Positions 7,598-16,354 of a stretch of 49,797 bases of DNA are shown here, one piece after another. Location of the stretch: NCBI GenBank assembly GCA_017458005.1, contig JAFTGH010000009.1, positions 1-49,797 on the forward strand, written 5' to 3'. This DNA is from Prevotella sp. (GTDB lineage Bacteria > Bacteroidota > Bacteroidia > Bacteroidales > Bacteroidaceae). The notes under the pieces are model-generated. The model was not told where the DNA came from. It saw nothing but the letters and a program-made list of their open reading frames with translations, and did not search any database. A program made the translations under genes and the position numbers. Every line of letters begins with the position of its first letter. Positions within the stretch are counted from its first letter, which is position 1.

Positions 7598-9144
7598 ACG
7601 CTTCGCAACGCACTCTTCCTTATGTTGAGATTATGGACTCGACACTCCGTGATGGTGAACAAACCAACGGTGTGTCGTTTCTTCCTCATGAGAAGTTGAT
7701 GATAGCACGTATGCTGCTTCGTGATGTCAACGTGGATCGCATAGAGGTGGCATCCGCTCGTGTCAGTGAGGGCGAGAAAGAGGCGGTCAGGATGATCTGC
7801 CGCTATGCTGCGCAAATAGATAAACTGGACAGGGTGGAGGTGCTTGGCTTCGTTGACGGAAAACAGTCTGTTGACTGGATTCATGATAGTGGTGGAAAGG
7901 TCATCAACCTACTTGCTAAAGGTTCGCTGAAGCATTGTACCATGCAGTTGCATAAGACACCAGAAGAGCATATCGCTGATATCAAGGAAACGGTGGAATA
8001 TGCGGCAAAGAAAGGATTTACCGTAAACCTTTATTTAGAGGATTGGTCGAATGGCATGAAGGACTCTCCTGAGTACGTCTATCAGGTGATGGACGCATTG
8101 GTAGAGGGTTCTGTCAGACGTTTCATGCTCCCTGATACGTTGGGTGTGATGAATCCCTTGCAGGTCATTGAGTATTTCCGAAAGATGATCAAGCGTTATC
8201 CGCAGGTGCATTTCGATTTCCATGCCCATAATGACTATGACCTAGCCGTCAGCAACTCGTTGGCTGCCGTGCTGAGTGGTGCTAAGGGACTGCATGTCAC
8301 GGTCAATGGACTTGGTGAGCGATGTGGTAATGCGCCGATGGCAAGTGTTCAGGCGATACTGAAAGACCAGTTTCATGCCAAGACTGGACTGGTGGAAGAT
8401 AAGTTGAATGGCATTAGTAGGTTAGTCGAGGGATATAGTGGTATCGCCGTAGCCCCTAATCAGCCTATCGTTGGAGAGAATGTCTTCACCCAAGTGGCTG
8501 GTGTCCATGCGGATGGTGACTCCAAGGACAAACTCTATTATAATGAACTGATCCCAGAGCGTTTCGGACGTAAACGGGAATATGCCTTAGGTAAGAATAG
8601 TGGCAAGGCGAATATCGCCAAGAACTTAGAGGAACTGGGATTGGAACTGACACCCGAGCAGACCAAGCGTGTCACACAGCGTATCACCGAACTGGGTGAT
8701 AAGAAGGAGATTGTGACGCAAGAGGACTTGCCGTATATTGTCAGCGATGTGTTAAAACATGACGCTCCAGAGGATAAGGTTAAACTGGTCAGTTATGTGG
8801 TGTCAACAGCCTATGGATTGAAACCAGGAGCCAATATCAAGGTGGAGATTAATGGTAAGCAATATGAGGGAAGTGCTGTGGGAGATGGTCAGTATGATGC
8901 TTTCGTGAAGGCATTGCGCTATATCTATAAGAAGTATCTTGATCGTACTTTCCCCATTCTTGCCAACTACCAAGTCTCTATCCCTCCTGGAGGTCGTACA
9001 GATGCCCTTGTACAGACGGTGATCACATGGCATTATAATGACGGGTTGCTCCGTACTCGTGGACTGGATGCCGACCAGACAGAAGCCGCCATCAAAGCGA
9101 CCTTCAAGATGCTGAATATCATTGAGAGCAATCTAAAAGGTTGA
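7576..9144 (+). CDS. LeuA paralogue, probable citramalate synthase
   Basis: 522 aa, HMGL-like barrel plus LeuA regulatory domain. The motif MDSTLRDGEQTNGVSF (residues 20-35), the HAHND metal site and VNGLGERCGNAP are intact, and the last ~130 residues form an allosteric dimer domain. Its divergence from the first LeuA suggests a different 2-keto acid substrate. Condensing pyruvate with acetyl-CoA to citramalate, which would start isoleucine synthesis using the same LeuCD isomerase, fits the context; a second isopropylmalate synthase is the alternative. The start overlapping leuD by 22 nt is the first ATG of the frame; conserved sequence begins about 15 residues in. Confidence 0.85.
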   Translation: MGTAERINASQRTLPYVEIMDSTLRDGEQTNGVSFLPHEKLMIARMLLRDVNVDRIEVASARVSEGEKEAVRMICRYAAQIDKLDRVEVLGFVDGKQSVDWIHDSGGKVINLLAKGSLKHCTMQLHKTPEEHIADIKETVEYAAKKGFTVNLYLEDWSNGMKDSPEYVYQVMDALVEGSVRRFMLPDTLGVMNPLQVIEYFRKMIKRYPQVHFDFHAHNDYDLAVSNSLAAVLSGAKGLHVTVNGLGERCGNAPMASVQAILKDQFHAKTGLVEDKLNGISRLVEGYSGIAVAPNQPIVGENVFTQVAGVHADGDSKDKLYYNELIPERFGRKREYALGKNSGKANIAKNLEELGLELTPEQTKRVTQRITELGDKKEIVTQEDLPYIVSDVLKHDAPEDKVKLVSYVVSTAYGLKPGANIKVEINGKQYEGSAVGDGQYDAFVKALRYIYKKYLDRTFPILANYQVSIPPGGRTDALVQTVITWHYNDGLLRTRGLDADQTEAAIKATFKMLNIIESNLKG

Positions 9145-9160
9145 TTTTAAGAACAAAGAT

Positions 9161-9856
9161 ATGGATAGTAAGAAGATATTAGACTTCCTGCGGGAGGTGA
9201 TGATGAACAATAATCGTCCTTGGTTTCAAGAGCATAAGGAGGATTATCTGGAGGCAAAGAAAGAGTTTGAGGAGGGTATTGCCAAAGCGATAACGAGAAT
9301 TACTGCGTTTGACGAGTCGATAGCCCATGTCACCGTGAAGGATGCCACCTATCGATTCTATCGTGACACCCGTTTCTCTCCAGACAAGTCACCTTACAAG
9401 AATCATTTCGGGGCGTATATCAATGCGCATGGAAAGAAAGCCTTGCGTGGGGGCTATTACATCCATTTGGAGCCAGACCATTGTCTGCTCGCTGTGGGTA
9501 ACTATTGGTTGCCTACTAACATCCTTACTTCCTGCCGTAATGAGATCATGGCGAATGAGGAGGAATGGCTGCGTTGTGTGGAGTCTAAAGCGTTCAAGAA
9601 ATACTATGGGGCTCCTGAGGATGCTAACTGGGAGAGCCCGCAAGGTTTTGGACTGGAGAAACTGAAGAGTTGTCCTGCAGGCTTTCCTCGTGACTATCCT
9701 TATTTGAACTACCTGCGACTGAAGGACTATTGTGCCTGGCACCACGTCAGTGAGGATTTCTTTGAGGGTGACCAATGGCTTGATGAGATGGAGAGATTGT
9801 TTAAGGCAGCCAAACCTCAGATGGATTTTATGAACGCAGTGATTGACGACTACTAG
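9161..9856 (+). CDS. DUF2461 domain protein
   Basis: 231 aa, matching the DUF2461/TIGR02453 family in length and motifs (NNRPWFQEHKEDY at 17-29, YRFYRDTRFSPDKSPYKNHFGAYI around 64-87, and GGYYIHLEPD). Function in the family is unknown and no signal or membrane segment is visible. It lies 16 bp after the citramalate synthase gene, the position where leuB often sits in related operons, so it may be co-transcribed. It ends 6 bp from the convergent glycosyltransferase gene. Confidence 0.9.
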   Translation: MDSKKILDFLREVMMNNNRPWFQEHKEDYLEAKKEFEEGIAKAITRITAFDESIAHVTVKDATYRFYRDTRFSPDKSPYKNHFGAYINAHGKKALRGGYYIHLEPDHCLLAVGNYWLPTNILTSCRNEIMANEEEWLRCVESKAFKKYYGAPEDANWESPQGFGLEKLKSCPAGFPRDYPYLNYLRLKDYCAWHHVSEDFFEGDQWLDEMERLFKAAKPQMDFMNAVIDDY

Positions 9857-9862
9857 TAGGGG

Positions 9863-10744
9863 CTATTCTTCTTTGGAATAGTTTAGGTAATAGCCTATTT
9901 TATAGATATTGAAAAGGCTAAGCCAAGGATGATTACCTGTGAGTTGCCGACGCTCCCATGTGCCAAAGAGACGATGCCATAAGCGTATTAGCCAGATGGC
10001 GGGGCAGGGGAGTGAATTGATAGTCAGCAATAGACGTGAGTAGTCTTGAAGTTCTTCATGAAACTCATAGAGCGTGCGAAGTCCCTCTTCTGTTTTCTCG
10101 ATGAAGTGATAGTTGTCTTCCAGTCCCTCCATCCATATCGGATTGTCTATATGCAGAATGGGTATGTTGTTTTCATGCAGTACTTTTCCAAAGGCAACGT
10201 CTTCATAGCCGTAATATCTGTATCTCTCATCAAAAGGATGTTCTATCATGATTGTTCTTTTAATCATGAAATTAGTTGTACGGAAGTGCTGATAGGGTCT
10301 TGATTGTCGTCTGTTCGCAGTGTGGTTTCCTTTGTTGGCAAACTCATAATGGTATCGTAAGTTGTGTTTCATGGAATCGTTATAGTCGATAGTCACTCCA
10401 CCGTCAATAATAGGTGAGTCGTACTTTAGATAGGTACTCACAAAGTCCTTGCGACAAATTTTTGCATCGCTGTCAAGATATAACAGTCTTTCGTATCTTG
10501 CCTGTTGGGAAAGGAAATTTCTTATGGAGGCTCTTCCTATATTCTGCTCTCTTGGAATGAATACGCAATGAGTCATCAGGTTGATGGCGTTGTTCTCTTG
10601 AAGAGTGTCTTTGTCTGTGGAACCGTCATCCGCAACGATAATCTCGAAATCCAGTCCAATAAGGATAAGTTGTTCATGTAATTCACGAACAAGTTCCACA
10701 CAACAATAGTTATAGGTGGGAATAAGAACTGACATGCCATCCAT
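9863..10744 (-). CDS. GT2 family glycosyltransferase
   Basis: 293 aa with a GT-A fold. N-terminal SVLIPTYNY, nucleotide-binding DDGSTD (about 40-45) and the metal-binding LDSDA motif are present, and a C-terminal half typical of polysaccharide transferases follows. It should transfer a sugar from a nucleotide-sugar donor in the cytoplasm; donor and acceptor cannot be told. The start could be Met1 (10744) or Met4 (10735). A TACTTTTG box (10759-10752) lies only a few bases upstream, implying a very short leader. Part of a loose surface-polysaccharide group with the genes at 11547-16354. Confidence 0.88.
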   Translation of the reverse strand: MDGMSVLIPTYNYCCVELVRELHEQLILIGLDFEIIVADDGSTDKDTLQENNAINLMTHCVFIPREQNIGRASIRNFLSQQARYERLLYLDSDAKICRKDFVSTYLKYDSPIIDGGVTIDYNDSMKHNLRYHYEFANKGNHTANRRQSRPYQHFRTTNFMIKRTIMIEHPFDERYRYYGYEDVAFGKVLHENNIPILHIDNPIWMEGLEDNYHFIEKTEEGLRTLYEFHEELQDYSRLLLTINSLPCPAIWLIRLWHRLFGTWERRQLTGNHPWLSLFNIYKIGYYLNYSKEE

Positions 10745-10799
10745 ATGAGTGCAAAAGTACTCAAAAAAAATAATAAAGCGAAATTATATGCCCTTTTAT

Positions 10800-10830
10800 T
10801 TGTTTTTTTGCTCAATTCTTCGTACCTTTG
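10800..10830 (+). promoter_or_regulatory. rpsP promoter
   Basis: TTG (10800-10802), 20 nt, TACCTTTG (10823-10830), a textbook Bacteroidota promoter, with a leader of about 55 nt before rpsP. Confidence 0.8.
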
Positions 10831-10893
10831 CAGCCGCTATTACGAGATAATGGCATGAGATTCAAATTCAAATAATTAATTAAACAAACAAAA

Positions 10894-11475
10894 ATGGCAA
10901 CAAAAATCAGATTGCAGCGCGGCGGTCGTAAGAACTATGCTTTCTACAGCATCGTTATCGCTGACGCAAGAGCACCACGTGATGGTAAATTTACTGAGAA
11001 GATTGGTACTTACAATCCTAACACCAATCCTGCCACAGTAGATTTGAATTTCGAGCGTGCACTTTACTGGGTAGAGACAGGCGCACAGCCTACTGACACT
11101 GTTCGTAACATCCTCAGTCGTGAGGGCGTTTACTTGATGAAGCACCTCCGTGGTGGTGTGAAGAAGGGCGCTTTCGATGAGGCTGCTGCTCAGAAGAAGT
11201 TCGACGCATGGAAGGCAGATAAGCAGAAGGGTCTTGAGAAGGTCGCTGCTGACGATGCAAAGGCTAAGAAGGACGCTGCCGCTGCTCAGTTGAAAGCAGA
11301 GAAGGCTCAGAACGAAGAGCAGGCTAAGAAGGTAGCAGAGAAGAAAGCCGCTGCTGAGGCTGCAAAAGCAGAGGAAGAGGCAGCAAAGGCTGCAGAGGAG
11401 GCTGCTGCTGAGGCTCCCGCAGAGGAGGCTCCTGCCGCAGAAGAGACTGCTGCTGAGGCACCTGCTGCAGAGTAA
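10894..11475 (+). CDS. rpsP: 30S ribosomal protein S16
   Basis: 193 aa. Residues 1-80 are a canonical S16 ([40 protein letters not shown]). Residues about 95-193 are a low-complexity Lys/Ala/Glu extension that turns strongly acidic at the end ([17 protein letters not shown]). E. coli S16 is about 82 aa; a long tail is usual in Bacteroidetes and its role is unknown. Monocistronic: own promoter upstream and a terminator at 11501-11535. Confidence 0.96.
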   Translation: MATKIRLQRGGRKNYAFYSIVIADARAPRDGKFTEKIGTYNPNTNPATVDLNFERALYWVETGAQPTDTVRNILSREGVYLMKHLRGGVKKGAFDEAAAQKKFDAWKADKQKGLEKVAADDAKAKKDAAAAQLKAEKAQNEEQAKKVAEKKAAAEAAKAEEEAAKAAEEAAAEAPAEEAPAAEETAAEAPAAE

Positions 11476-11500
11476 GCAAATCTTCTTTGACTTATTGATT

Positions 11501-11535
11501 ATAGGGATGGATAACGATATCCGTCCCTATTTTAT
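11501..11535 (+). terminator. Rho-independent terminator of rpsP
   Basis: A 10-bp stem (11501-11510 with 11521-11530, one G-T pair) with a 10-nt loop is followed by a T-rich tract, 25 bp after the rpsP stop and just before the next gene. Confidence 0.75.
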
Positions 11536-11546
11536 TCTAAAGAATT

Positions 11547-12698
11547 ATGCATATACTGGAGATACCTTCTTTTTTCTATCCTTATGGTGGCTTGTTCTGT
11601 TTGGATCAGGCAAAGGCACTATCGGCTTTGGGACATGAAGTGCGCATATTAAGTAATGTGCAATTGGGTGTCACGATAGGTTGGAAAGATTTTCTGGCAT
11701 TGCCATGGAGACGTTATGAACATGTGATGGATGGAATTACAGTGTATCAGTCATATCAACGTGGAATACCCAGAGTTATTCGTCCCAATGTCAATCGCTG
11801 GGTGTCAATAGTACGTTCAATGTATGAAGACTATGTGGCGAAATACGGCACTCCAGATATTCTTCACGCCCATTGTGCCAAATGGGCAGGCTATGCTGCG
11901 ATGAAAATTAGTGAGGACTATCATATTCCATACGTCATTACGGAGCATCTCTCTCTCCTTATTTTTGAAGGGGAGTTCGGACCGGTACCCAGTAAGGCAT
12001 GGCAGATTCCGTTATTGAAGAAAGCATATAATAAAGCAAATTTGGTTGTTCCTGTATCTAAAGAATTGGTTGGAAGTCTTTCTTGTTATTTTGGAACAGA
12101 CTATCGTTGGCAGGCAATCTCCAATATAATAAACACGGACTTTTTCCATTATCAACAACGTCCATCAATTCAGAATCGCTCATTTCGTTTCTGTTGCCTT
12201 GCTAATTATTGGTCACTCAAAGGATATGATATTCTGTTTGACGCTTTTAGAAGATTACGTACTATGGGCGTGAAAGCAGAATTGCATATAGCGGGAAGGG
12301 GTACGGATTCCCCAGCATGCCGTCAACAACTCTCAGAGGGAATGTTCACTCATGGATTGTTGGATAAGTCAGGAGTTAGGAATCTGTTATATCAGTGTGA
12401 CGCATTGGTACTCGCCAGTAGGAGCGAGGTACAACCGTTGGTGTTGTTGGAGGCTATGTCGACAGGCATTCCTGTCATATCTACAGAGTGTATTCCTCAG
12501 AATCTTCGAATAAAAGACGGCTGTCATATTGTTCCCATAGATGATGCGAATGCGCTTGCTTTAGCAATGGAGAATATGATTAACAATCCAATGCCAGATG
12601 GGGAATCTTTGTCGGCTGAAGTTAGGCAGATGGCATCTCCACAAGTTATAGGGAAACAACTGGAGAATGTCTTTAACGACATACTCGCTTCAAGGTAA
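11547..12698 (+). CDS. GT4-type glycosyltransferase (GT-B fold)
   Basis: 383 aa. The N-terminal domain starts HILEIPSFFYPYGG and contains AHCAKWAGYAA. The C-terminal Glycos_transf_1 domain has CCLANYWSLKGYDILF (about 220), ELHIAGRG and the donor-binding SRSEVQPLVLLEAMSTGIPVI (about 290-310). It is an exopolysaccharide or O-antigen-type retaining transferase. Its last 26 bp overlap the 3' end of the convergent GT2 gene, so the transcripts are antisense there. The leader after the rpsP terminator is very short and no clear promoter is seen in it. Confidence 0.9.
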   Translation: MHILEIPSFFYPYGGLFCLDQAKALSALGHEVRILSNVQLGVTIGWKDFLALPWRRYEHVMDGITVYQSYQRGIPRVIRPNVNRWVSIVRSMYEDYVAKYGTPDILHAHCAKWAGYAAMKISEDYHIPYVITEHLSLLIFEGEFGPVPSKAWQIPLLKKAYNKANLVVPVSKELVGSLSCYFGTDYRWQAISNIINTDFFHYQQRPSIQNRSFRFCCLANYWSLKGYDILFDAFRRLRTMGVKAELHIAGRGTDSPACRQQLSEGMFTHGLLDKSGVRNLLYQCDALVLASRSEVQPLVLLEAMSTGIPVISTECIPQNLRIKDGCHIVPIDDANALALAMENMINNPMPDGESLSAEVRQMASPQVIGKQLENVFNDILASR

Positions 12699-13677
12699 CG
12701 AATACTTTTCGTGCCAGCAAACCAATGCCCCATAGCCAATCATGGTGCATAACCAGAAACAGACAACTATTCTTTAGTGTGCGTTGTACTTTCCATGCTT
12801 TCTCACATTCTAACACTTCATGATACAAGTCGGCATCATGTGATCGGAAGGCATGCATGCCGAGCGCAAAGATGCGATAGCGAAAATAGTCTTCCACCTT
12901 TGTGCTGTTTATGTCATATTTCTGAGATAGGTAATAACTTAAATCAGAAACACGACGCACAAATCGGAATTGTTTCTTGTCGTCTTTTGAGGTAGAGACA
13001 GTATCCTTCCCTTGGCTATAATTTAAAGTGGCATCAGGTATGTAGGCAATTTTTCCGTGTAGTGCCATGATAAAAACAATCTGGACATCCTCACATCCGA
13101 AATCCTTGTTGCGGAACAGATACTCGTCTTCCTCTAAAGCCTTATGGATGATGTCTGTACGGTATAAGGATGTACAGAGATGGACAACAGGTATGGAGGT
13201 TTGAGTGATAATAGCCTCCAACATCTGTTTTCCGTCTGTCATGCTGTCTGTGAAAGGCTTCCTCGCACTTGCTGTGGCAATCTGAGTGCTCTCGTCATAC
13301 TTATTCCAATCAGTGTGAACGAGTGTTACCTCCGGATGGTTTTCAAGGATACAGACCTCTTTCTTTAGTTTAAGTGGGTCGATCCAGAAATCGTCACCAG
13401 CGCAGTCGGCTATATACTTACCTCTGGCGGCAAGGATGCAATCGAAATAGTTATTTATAAACCCCTTGTTCTCTTCATTGGCAATTAAGCGGATGACATT
13501 TGGGTGCTTCTCCGCATATCCCCTACATATAGATAAGGTGGAGTCTGTAGAGCAGTCCTCTCCTATGATGATCTCATAGGGAACGTGACATTGTTGCATG
13601 AGGATGGAGTCAAGGGTCCTGCCGATGGTGTCCTCTTGATTGTATGTCACTACAACGACTGAAATCATGTTCTCCAT
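12673..13677 (-). CDS. GT2 family glycosyltransferase
   Basis: 334 aa from ATG 13677. The frame is open further upstream, but the conserved start ENMISVVVVTYNQEDTIGRTL and the TAATG overlap with the upstream gene's stop favour this ATG. GT-A motifs are GEDCSTDSTL and CAGDDFW (DxD-like). It belongs to the family of capsule and O-antigen transferases with a short C-terminal helical region. Translationally coupled to the GT2 gene at 13677-14657, and convergent with, overlapping by 26 bp, the GT4 gene. Confidence 0.9.
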   Translation of the reverse strand: MENMISVVVVTYNQEDTIGRTLDSILMQQCHVPYEIIIGEDCSTDSTLSICRGYAEKHPNVIRLIANEENKGFINNYFDCILAARGKYIADCAGDDFWIDPLKLKKEVCILENHPEVTLVHTDWNKYDESTQIATASARKPFTDSMTDGKQMLEAIITQTSIPVVHLCTSLYRTDIIHKALEEDEYLFRNKDFGCEDVQIVFIMALHGKIAYIPDATLNYSQGKDTVSTSKDDKKQFRFVRRVSDLSYYLSQKYDINSTKVEDYFRYRIFALGMHAFRSHDADLYHEVLECEKAWKVQRTLKNSCLFLVMHHDWLWGIGLLARKVFVTLKRVCR

Positions 13678-14657
13678 TATCTTTCTTTCTTTAATAATGG
13701 TAATGAGTGTAATAGAATTGCTCTTCCGATATTGCTGTTTGCCATCCTTCTGAACCAAGTGTATTTCTTAGTATAGCCTTTATCAGGCAAAGGGAACAGC
13801 CCCTTGTCTCTTAGAACACTTAGGGCATTGTCTAAGGCTTTTTGTGAATGGAGAAGCATGATAGTGTTGTATATGTAGTCCATTGTTAGTTGGGCTATTC
13901 GACGTTGTAATGCCAGCCTTTCGTTGACAGGTAGTTTGTCACTTAGTTGGTGAAGATGCAGAATGACATTCAAACTGTCCTCAAGTCGTTTTTGCTTATT
14001 CTCTTCATCATGTTGATGAATGGCGGACGTGTTATGTTGTCGATAGAAATAGGCTCTAGCAGTTGTGTGATATACAGTCTCTGCTCTTAACAGTAGTTGT
14101 GGAGTAAATTCTTCGTCTTCTCCATAACAGATATTTGGAGTAAAGTTCAGAGCACCTCTGGTAGATTGACGGAACAGAAGACAGCATACAGACCCATGCA
14201 AATTGTTGTTGCGCATCAGATTTACACCGCTAGTCTTAATATGTTGACTAATGGCATGTTTCGTTTTGAAATAGTCCTTCGCAAAATCAAACATAACTAT
14301 ATCTGCATCTTCATTATATCTAATGATGTCCAGACATTCTTCATATGGCGCTTGGATCAGATAATCATCACCATCCATAAACTGAATGTATTGCCCTTTG
14401 GCGATTTGCATCCCTTTATTTCGAGCGACACTGACACCTCCGTTCTTCTGTCGGACATAGATAATATCATCTCCATATTTCATGAGGTCATTGATCGGAC
14501 TCTGGTCGGAGCCGTCATCAATCACGATAATCTCACGTTCGAAGGGACGCAGGGAGAGGGCAAGGATGCTATCGATACATTCCTGTAGCATCTGCACGGG
14601 TAGATTATAGTAGGTAATGATAAAACTTACCAAAGGCTTGTATTCTCTGATGTTCAT
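13677..14657 (-). CDS. GT2 family glycosyltransferase
   Basis: 326 aa. Motifs are VSFIITYYNLPVQML at the N-terminus, DDGSDQSP (about 47-54), GGVSVARNKGM and the metal-binding MDGDDYL. The C-terminal ~100 residues are helical with no membrane segment. First gene of a two-gene minus-strand operon with its own promoter (14663-14693) and a leader of only a few nucleotides. Substrates unknown. It faces the Wzx-like flippase across the palindrome array. Confidence 0.9.
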   Translation of the reverse strand: MNIREYKPLVSFIITYYNLPVQMLQECIDSILALSLRPFEREIIVIDDGSDQSPINDLMKYGDDIIYVRQKNGGVSVARNKGMQIAKGQYIQFMDGDDYLIQAPYEECLDIIRYNEDADIVMFDFAKDYFKTKHAISQHIKTSGVNLMRNNNLHGSVCCLLFRQSTRGALNFTPNICYGEDEEFTPQLLLRAETVYHTTARAYFYRQHNTSAIHQHDEENKQKRLEDSLNVILHLHQLSDKLPVNERLALQRRIAQLTMDYIYNTIMLLHSQKALDNALSVLRDKGLFPLPDKGYTKKYTWFRRMANSNIGRAILLHSLPLLKKER

Positions 14658-14662
14658 GTTTG

Positions 14663-14693
14663 CAAAGGTACAATTTAATGATTAGAAAACCAA
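14663..14693 (-). promoter_or_regulatory. Promoter of the GT2 pair
   Basis: Minus-strand TTG (14693-14691), 20 nt, TACCTTTG (14670-14663). Divergent from the flippase promoter, with the palindrome array between them. Confidence 0.75.
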
Positions 14694-14736
14694 ACTAAAA
14701 TGCCTTTTTTATATGTTGGGTATCATCTTTATGATT

Positions 14737-14824
14737 GCAATTTAATCTAAATTGTTTTGCAATCTAATCTAAATTGCTTTACAATTTAATCTAAATTACT
14801 TAGCAATTTAAGTTAAATTGCAAT
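14737..14824. repeat. Four tandem 22-bp palindromic units
   Basis: Units at 14737-14758, 14759-14780, 14781-14802 and 14803-14824, each close to GCAATTTAATCTAAATTGTT. Every unit contains a dyad CAATTTA-3 nt-TAAATTG with small changes. The 22-bp period is about two helical turns, placing all dyads on one face of the DNA. It lies between two divergent promoters, next to a plus-strand -7 box that lacks a -33 box. It looks like a multi-site operator, but the regulator is unknown. Confidence 0.75.
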
Positions 14825-14853
14825 TAAATACATGGGAATAAGAATAAATAGGG

Positions 14854-14861
14854 TACTTTTG
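14854..14861 (+). promoter_or_regulatory. Weak promoter of the flippase gene (-7 box only)
   Basis: TACTTTTG fits the -7 consensus, but the position 20 nt upstream reads CAT rather than TTG. The palindrome array ends 30 bp upstream, so activation by a protein bound there is plausible. Confidence 0.5.
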
Positions 14862-14875
14862 CGTTTATTATAATA

Positions 14876-16354
14876 GTGTTAGAGGATAAAAATAACAGTT
14901 ATCAGCATATACTGAAGTACACCAGTATCTTTGGCGGTGTGCAGGGCTTTGTCATTCTGATAGGTCTTGTGCGCAGTAAATTCATGGCACTGTTGTTAGG
15001 GGCAGGCGGTATGGGCTTTAACTCTTTGTTGACCTCTGTGCAGAACTTTGCGTCGCAATGTACCAATTTAGGAATCTCCTTTGGTGCTGTCCCTAAACTT
15101 TCTGACTATTATGAGAAACAACGTCAGGATCTGTTGGCATACTATATACAGGTGATTCGTTTGTGGAGCCTGATTGCTTCCTTGTTGGGCTTTGTGTTCT
15201 GTGTCGTTATTAGTCCGTTGATGAACGACCTGTCGTTCACGTGGGGAAATCATACGCTTCACTATGCTATATTAGGATTGGCGGTGGCTATGCTTGCCAT
15301 TACTGGTGGTGAGACGGCAATTCTAAAGGCAACAAGACGCTTAGGTGCTCTGGCACGGATACAGGTGTATACGGCTATCATCTCTGTGTTTCTCTCGATA
15401 CCGTTGTATTACTACTTCGGACACTCTGGAGTTGTTCCTGCTATAGTGTTGATTGCAGGTGTGGGCATGTTGACGACAATAGTCTATTCATACCGATGTT
15501 ATCCGTTACGCCTGCGTTTCGATCGTAGTCAACTCAAGGATGGTGCGGGTATGATCAAGTTGGGCTTGGCATTCGTGTTGGCTGCTGCTATCGGTAGTGC
15601 GGCGGAAATGATGATACGGGCTTTTCTGAATGTGGAAGGCAGTCTGGATGACGTTGGACTCTATAACGTTGGTTATATGTTGACTATTACTTATGCGGGA
15701 ATGGTATTCTCATCGATGGAGACAGATTATTTCCCACGTTTGTCTGCCGTCAGCAAAGACATAGCGAAAACCAACGAGATGGTGAATAAGCAGATGGAAG
15801 TATCACTGCTATTACTGTCGCCTTTGTTAGTTGCATTACTGACGGCATTGCCTATTCTGGTACCCTTGTTGTTCAGTAGAGAGTTCCTGCCTGTGGTTAC
15901 CATGGCTCAGGTCGCAGTACTTGCGATGTATTTTAAAGTGTTGTCTTTGCCGATAGCATATATCACACTGGCACGAAGTTACTCATTGTCATATTTGTTA
16001 TTGGAGACATCCTATTTCATCGTCTTAGTGGCAGCCATTGTCGTCGGCTATCGTACTTGGGGTATCTGGGGAACTGGTGTTGCTATCGTTATTGCGCATA
16101 TGGCGGAATTGTTGATAGTTGGATGCTACTCCTATTGGAAATATTACTATCGTTGTACGTGGACAATCGTCCGTTATGCGATGGTACAGATGCTGATAGG
16201 ATTCACAGTCTATGCGGTTTCTTGTCTGACTGACGGTTGGTATTACTGGATAGCAGAAGCCGCACTGACATTCATCAGTACGGCTTATTCTATTCATATC
16301 TTGCGTCAGAAGACGCACTTGTGGGAGGCATTGACTAGGAAGTTCAGAACCTGA
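14876..16354 (+). CDS. Wzx-like polysaccharide flippase (MOP superfamily)
   Basis: 492 aa from GTG at 14876; no closer ATG fits. Twelve or more hydrophobic segments span the protein, starting with TSIFGGVQGFVILIGLVRSKFMALLLG in pieces. It belongs to the oligosaccharide flippase/O-antigen translocase family, which moves lipid-linked glycan units across the inner membrane. It is the natural partner of the nearby GT2 and GT4 enzymes, although no polymerase or ligase gene is visible here. Its 3' end overlaps the convergent porin gene by 11 bp. Confidence 0.88.
   Translation: MLEDKNNSYQHILKYTSIFGGVQGFVILIGLVRSKFMALLLGAGGMGFNSLLTSVQNFASQCTNLGISFGAVPKLSDYYEKQRQDLLAYYIQVIRLWSLIASLLGFVFCVVISPLMNDLSFTWGNHTLHYAILGLAVAMLAITGGETAILKATRRLGALARIQVYTAIISVFLSIPLYYYFGHSGVVPAIVLIAGVGMLTTIVYSYRCYPLRLRFDRSQLKDGAGMIKLGLAFVLAAAIGSAAEMMIRAFLNVEGSLDDVGLYNVGYMLTITYAGMVFSSMETDYFPRLSAVSKDIAKTNEMVNKQMEVSLLLLSPLLVALLTALPILVPLLFSREFLPVVTMAQVAVLAMYFKVLSLPIAYITLARSYSLSYLLLETSYFIVLVAAIVVGYRTWGIWGTGVAIVIAHMAELLIVGCYSYWKYYYRCTWTIVRYAMVQMLIGFTVYAVSCLTDGWYYWIAEAALTFISTAYSIHILRQKTHLWEALTRKFRT

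Noticed and set aside
10894-11475. Ala/Glu-rich tail of S16 as an unusual fusion
   Set aside because: A long low-complexity C-terminal extension of S16 is usual in Bacteroidetes.
14737-14824. Palindrome array as a CRISPR
   Set aside because: Units are contiguous with no variable spacers, and no cas gene is present. The same holds for 36758-36835.
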